Below are positions 14,401 through 16,005 of a stretch of DNA of 16,005 nt, in pieces. Under the pieces are notes generated by a model. The model did not search any database. It was not told where the DNA came from and was given only the letters and a program-made list of their open reading frames with translations. Within the stretch, counting starts at the first letter, position 1. Each line of letters opens with the position of its first letter. Location of the stretch: positions 1 through 16,005 of the forward strand of contig SKOM01000069.1 in NCBI GenBank assembly GCA_007120095.1, read 5' to 3'. Origin of the DNA: Candidatus Competibacteraceae bacterium (GTDB lineage Bacteria; Pseudomonadota; Gammaproteobacteria; Competibacterales; Competibacteraceae). The position numbers and the translations under genes are program-made.

Positions 14401-14750
14401 ATAATCACCCCGCCACCGCCGCCAAATACCTTAATATGCTCGCCGCCCCGTTCGCGCAGCAAATCAATAATATATTTAAAATATTCGACGTGGCCGCCCT
14501 GATACGAACTGATGGCAATGCCCTGCACATCTTCTTGTAAGGCGGCGGTGACAATCTCTTCCACCGAGCGGTTATGGCCTAAGTGAATAACCTCAGCACC
14601 GCTGGCTTGCAAAATACGCCGCATGAGATTAATCGCCGCATCATGGCCGTCGAACAAGCTGGCAGCCGTGACCAAACGTACGGGCTGCTGCGCAAGCTCT
14701 GGGACACGGTGCCGAGCATGGTCAGGAAGGGAACTTACCGCAGCAGACAT
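11475..14750 (-). CDS. icmF: Fused isobutyryl-CoA mutase IcmF
   Basis: This 1091-residue protein combines, in order, a B12-binding domain (about 20-155, FDGHDAA with H36, then HLGHNRS), a MeaI-like G-protein chaperone (about 205-420: P-loop GTGGAGKSS, VETSGIGQGD, NKFD) and the acyl-CoA mutase barrel (about 550-1091). IcmF interconverts isobutyryl-CoA and n-butyryl-CoA, and the fused GTPase guards cofactor loading. The mutase His is H778 in SGYHIAEAGANP. Q740 in LKEDQGQNT stands where methylmalonyl-CoA mutase has the carboxylate-binding Arg207, and F576 (FPYTAGVF) replaces its tyrosine, so methylmalonyl-CoA is an unlikely substrate. AGGAGA lies 4 nt before the ATG. The C-terminus, GGQYRRNM, is complete. 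Confidence 0.95.
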   Translation of the reverse strand: MSAAVSSLPDHARHRVPELAQQPVRLVTAASLFDGHDAAINLMRRILQASGAEVIHLGHNRSVEEIVTAALQEDVQGIAISSYQGGHVEYFKYIIDLLRERGGEHIKVFGGGGGVIIPEEIQELHDYGVTRIFSPEDGQRLGLQGMIDGVLTACAQAPGSMRLPRLDDVVQGERQALARLITSLENATLDPELRDDLQQRVAALKPIPVLGITGTGGAGKSSLTDEIVRRFRLDMDDRLTIAVIAVDPSRKKTGGALLGDRIRMNAIDTERVYMRSLATRITGSEVPQNLAEIIAACKLGGFDLIIVETSGIGQGDIGIVPFCDVSLYVMTPEFGAASQLEKIDMLDFADAVAINKFDRKGAEDALRDVRKQVQRNREQFSLSPEQMPVFGTMASRFNDDGITALYQGLLPLLASHGLVTGEHSLAPVAVKQSSISAAVVPPARVRYLAEVADTVRGYHHTIDAQVRLVRERQQLMESQRMLAESGEDAGILDTLIAEREAHIDPRARKLVEQWPQIAASYAGDEYVVSIRGREIRTRLRHHSLAGSAIPKVALPRYHDHGELLRFLLKENLPGSFPYTAGVFAFKREGEDPTRMFAGEGDAFRTNRRFHYLSKDSQAKRLSTAFDSVTLYGFDPDERPDIYGKIGNSGVSIATLDDLKALYAGFDLCSPTTSVSMTINGPAPTILAMFLNTAIDQQLEQFERDNHRPPTDDEVEKIREWTLATVRGTVQADILKEDQGQNTCIFSTEFALKMMADIQEYFIQHQVRNFYSVSISGYHIAEAGANPISQLAFTLANGFTFVETYLARGMRIDDFAPNLSFFFSNGMDPEYTVMGRVARRIWSTAMRFKYGANERSQKLKYHIQTSGRSLHAQEMDFNDIRTTLQALIAIYDNCNSLHTNAFDEAVTTPTEDSVRRAMAIQMIINQEWGLAKNENPNQGAFIIDELTDLVEEAVLCEFERISERGGVLGAMETGYQRGKIQDESMRYEHLKHSGELPLIGVNTFLKPNAAAQAPTVELARSSEEEKQSQIRRLREFQHRHQAEGKAQLQRLQHAVGAGENVFAVLMDAVRYCSLGQITAALFAVGGQYRRNM

Positions 14751-14766
14751 GGTTTCTCCTATTAAT

Positions 14767-14814
14767 ATTATAAGTAATTACTTTATTTTAGCTCTAAAAG
14801 TACGCCATGCGTAC
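14767..14814 (-). promoter_or_regulatory. Putative icmF promoter with palindromic operator
   Basis: A TATAAT lies at 14772-14767 on the minus strand, 17 nt before the icmF start codon, but no good -35 hexamer is spaced from it. Further upstream GTACGC (14800-14805) and GCGTAC (14809-14814) form a perfect 6-bp inverted repeat with a 3-nt centre. The weak -35 and nearby dyad suit a gene controlled by a transcription factor. Confidence 0.4.
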
Positions 14815-14851
14815 CCTATACTGATTCAACATGAGTCTGGACATTGAATAG

Positions 14852-16003
14852 TTAATCTACACTCCCCGACTCGAACTCAGCGATTTCGTCGGCTGAAAAC
14901 CCCCAATCGGCCAGCCAGGCCGCAGCGGGATGGGTGGAAACAGCGGGCGGCCCTTGAATGGAAGCCGGGGTGCGACTAAAGCGCGGAGCCGGTGCCGGTT
15001 GCACCAGACCTGCCGCTTCGACAAAGCTATGGCGGGCTTGGTTATGGGGATGGTGGGGGGCTTCGTTCATATCCAGCACCGGGGTCACGCAAGCGTCGGC
15101 ATCGGCAAATAGCGCACACCACTCGTCGCGAGTCCGGGTACGCAGCGCAGCCCGTAATTTTTGCTTCATCTCTGGCCAGACACTGGGGTGCCAGTGTCGC
15201 CCAGGGTCCGGATCGCTGACACCACAGATATTGAGAAATTGCTGATAGAAGTGGGGTTCTATAGCCCCCACGGCTAACCACCGGCCGTCAGCGCATTCGT
15301 AAGTATCGTAGAAATGCGCACCGCCATCGAGAAAATTACTTTCGCGCTGATCACGCCACTGACCCATGGCTTTCAGGCTGTACATCGAAGCCATCAGCAA
15401 GGCGCAACCATCGGTCATGGCCGCGTCCACAACCTGGCCCTGCCCCGAATGACGGGCTTCAAACAGTGCCGCGAGAATCCCGACCAGCAGCAGCATCGCC
15501 CCGCCGCCGTAGTCGGCAATCAGGTTCAGCGGCGGTGTCGGTCCGCCATCTTGGCGGCCAATCGCATGCAGCGCCCCGGACAGCGCCAGATAATTGATAT
15601 CGTGACCGGCGGTATGCGCCAGCGGCCCGGTTTGCCCCCAACCGGTCATCCGTCCATAAATGAGCTGCGGATTACGGGCTAAACCCACCTCCGGCCCCAA
15701 ACCCAGCCGCTCCATCACCCCAGGTCGAAACCCCTCGATCAACACCGCAGAGCGCTCAACCAGACGCAGTGCCAGCGCAACATCGTGCGACGATTTAAGA
15801 TCGAGTGCTATCAGACGGCGACCCCGGTTAGGGATATTTTTATCAGCGGCAAACAGGGTGCGCTCCGGGGTGTCAGACTGTGCGGGCCGGTTAATTTGCA
15901 CCACTTCGGCACCGAGATCCGATAGCACCATGCCAACAAATGGCACAGGCCCCAGCCCGGCGAATTCCACAACCTTAACCCCCGTTAACGGCCCCATACC
16001 CAT
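14852..16003 (-). CDS. CaiB/BaiF family protein, alpha-methylacyl-CoA racemase type
   Basis: This 383-residue protein follows the alpha-methylacyl-CoA racemase branch of family III CoA-transferases. That branch inverts the 2-methyl centre of acyl-CoA esters without moving CoA. The start GPLTGVKVVEFAGLGPVPF is typical, and the two catalytic residues are in place: H134 in AGHDINYL and D164 in LIADYGGG. The window ends 2 nt before the first ATG (16003); a second ATG at 15997 is equally plausible, and the ribosome site cannot be seen. The gene lies 101 nt before icmF, which has its own candidate promoter. Both act on branched acyl-CoA esters, so a shared pathway is likely, though CoA-transferase activity cannot be ruled out by eye. 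Confidence 0.85.
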   Translation of the reverse strand: MGMGPLTGVKVVEFAGLGPVPFVGMVLSDLGAEVVQINRPAQSDTPERTLFAADKNIPNRGRRLIALDLKSSHDVALALRLVERSAVLIEGFRPGVMERLGLGPEVGLARNPQLIYGRMTGWGQTGPLAHTAGHDINYLALSGALHAIGRQDGGPTPPLNLIADYGGGAMLLLVGILAALFEARHSGQGQVVDAAMTDGCALLMASMYSLKAMGQWRDQRESNFLDGGAHFYDTYECADGRWLAVGAIEPHFYQQFLNICGVSDPDPGRHWHPSVWPEMKQKLRAALRTRTRDEWCALFADADACVTPVLDMNEAPHHPHNQARHSFVEAAGLVQPAPAPRFSRTPASIQGPPAVSTHPAAAWLADWGFSADEIAEFESGSVD

Positions 16004-16005
16004 CC

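Overview
The window looks like a chromosome segment of a gammaproteobacterium. The evidence is gene content and order: trmJ and suhB are divergent, an Isc-type gene follows trmJ, and yajC-secD-secF lies close by, as in Pseudomonas-like genomes where secDF, suhB, trmJ and the isc genes are neighbours. The species is not recognisable. Nearly every gene is on the minus strand; suhB is the clear exception.

Region by region: 123-1348 holds trmJ followed by a small IscU-like protein that lacks one of the three usual ligand cysteines. suhB (1352-2134) diverges from trmJ with overlapping 5' ends. Positions 2152-3290 are a decayed type I restriction locus in the order hsdS 3' fragment, intact vapB-vapC toxin-antitoxin pair, hsdR reduced to its first codons plus about 100 C-terminal residues. 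Positions 3303-4984 are framed by a 33-bp imperfect inverted repeat whose right copy starts at the secF stop codon. Between the repeats lies what I read as an eroded integron: three cassette-like genes on the minus strand, one well-formed attC site, degenerate or broken attC sites at other junctions, a core site before the first cassette, and beyond it the N-terminal remnant of a tyrosine recombinase on the opposite strand, which is the normal integron layout. The cassettes encode a membrane-anchored unknown, a HicB antitoxin behind a broken HicA, and an exported protein resembling the SecD P1 head.

Positions 4982-8143 are the yajC-secD-secF operon for the Sec accessory complex, with a clear promoter. 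Positions 8235-11258 are a close-packed three-gene unit: universal stress protein, a GNAT-nitrilase fusion, and an acetylpolyamine amidohydrolase-like deacetylase. Both enzymes suggest metabolism of acylated polyamines or similar amides. Positions 11475-16003 hold icmF, a B12-dependent isobutyryl-CoA mutase fused to its G-protein chaperone, and an alpha-methylacyl-CoA racemase-type CoA-transferase-family gene, suggesting branched-chain acyl-CoA metabolism.

The core genes are ordinary. The accessory interval 2135-4981, inserted between suhB and secF, is the unusual part. No tRNA, rRNA, CRISPR array or intact transposase was seen. All family assignments are by eye from motifs; no database was searched.
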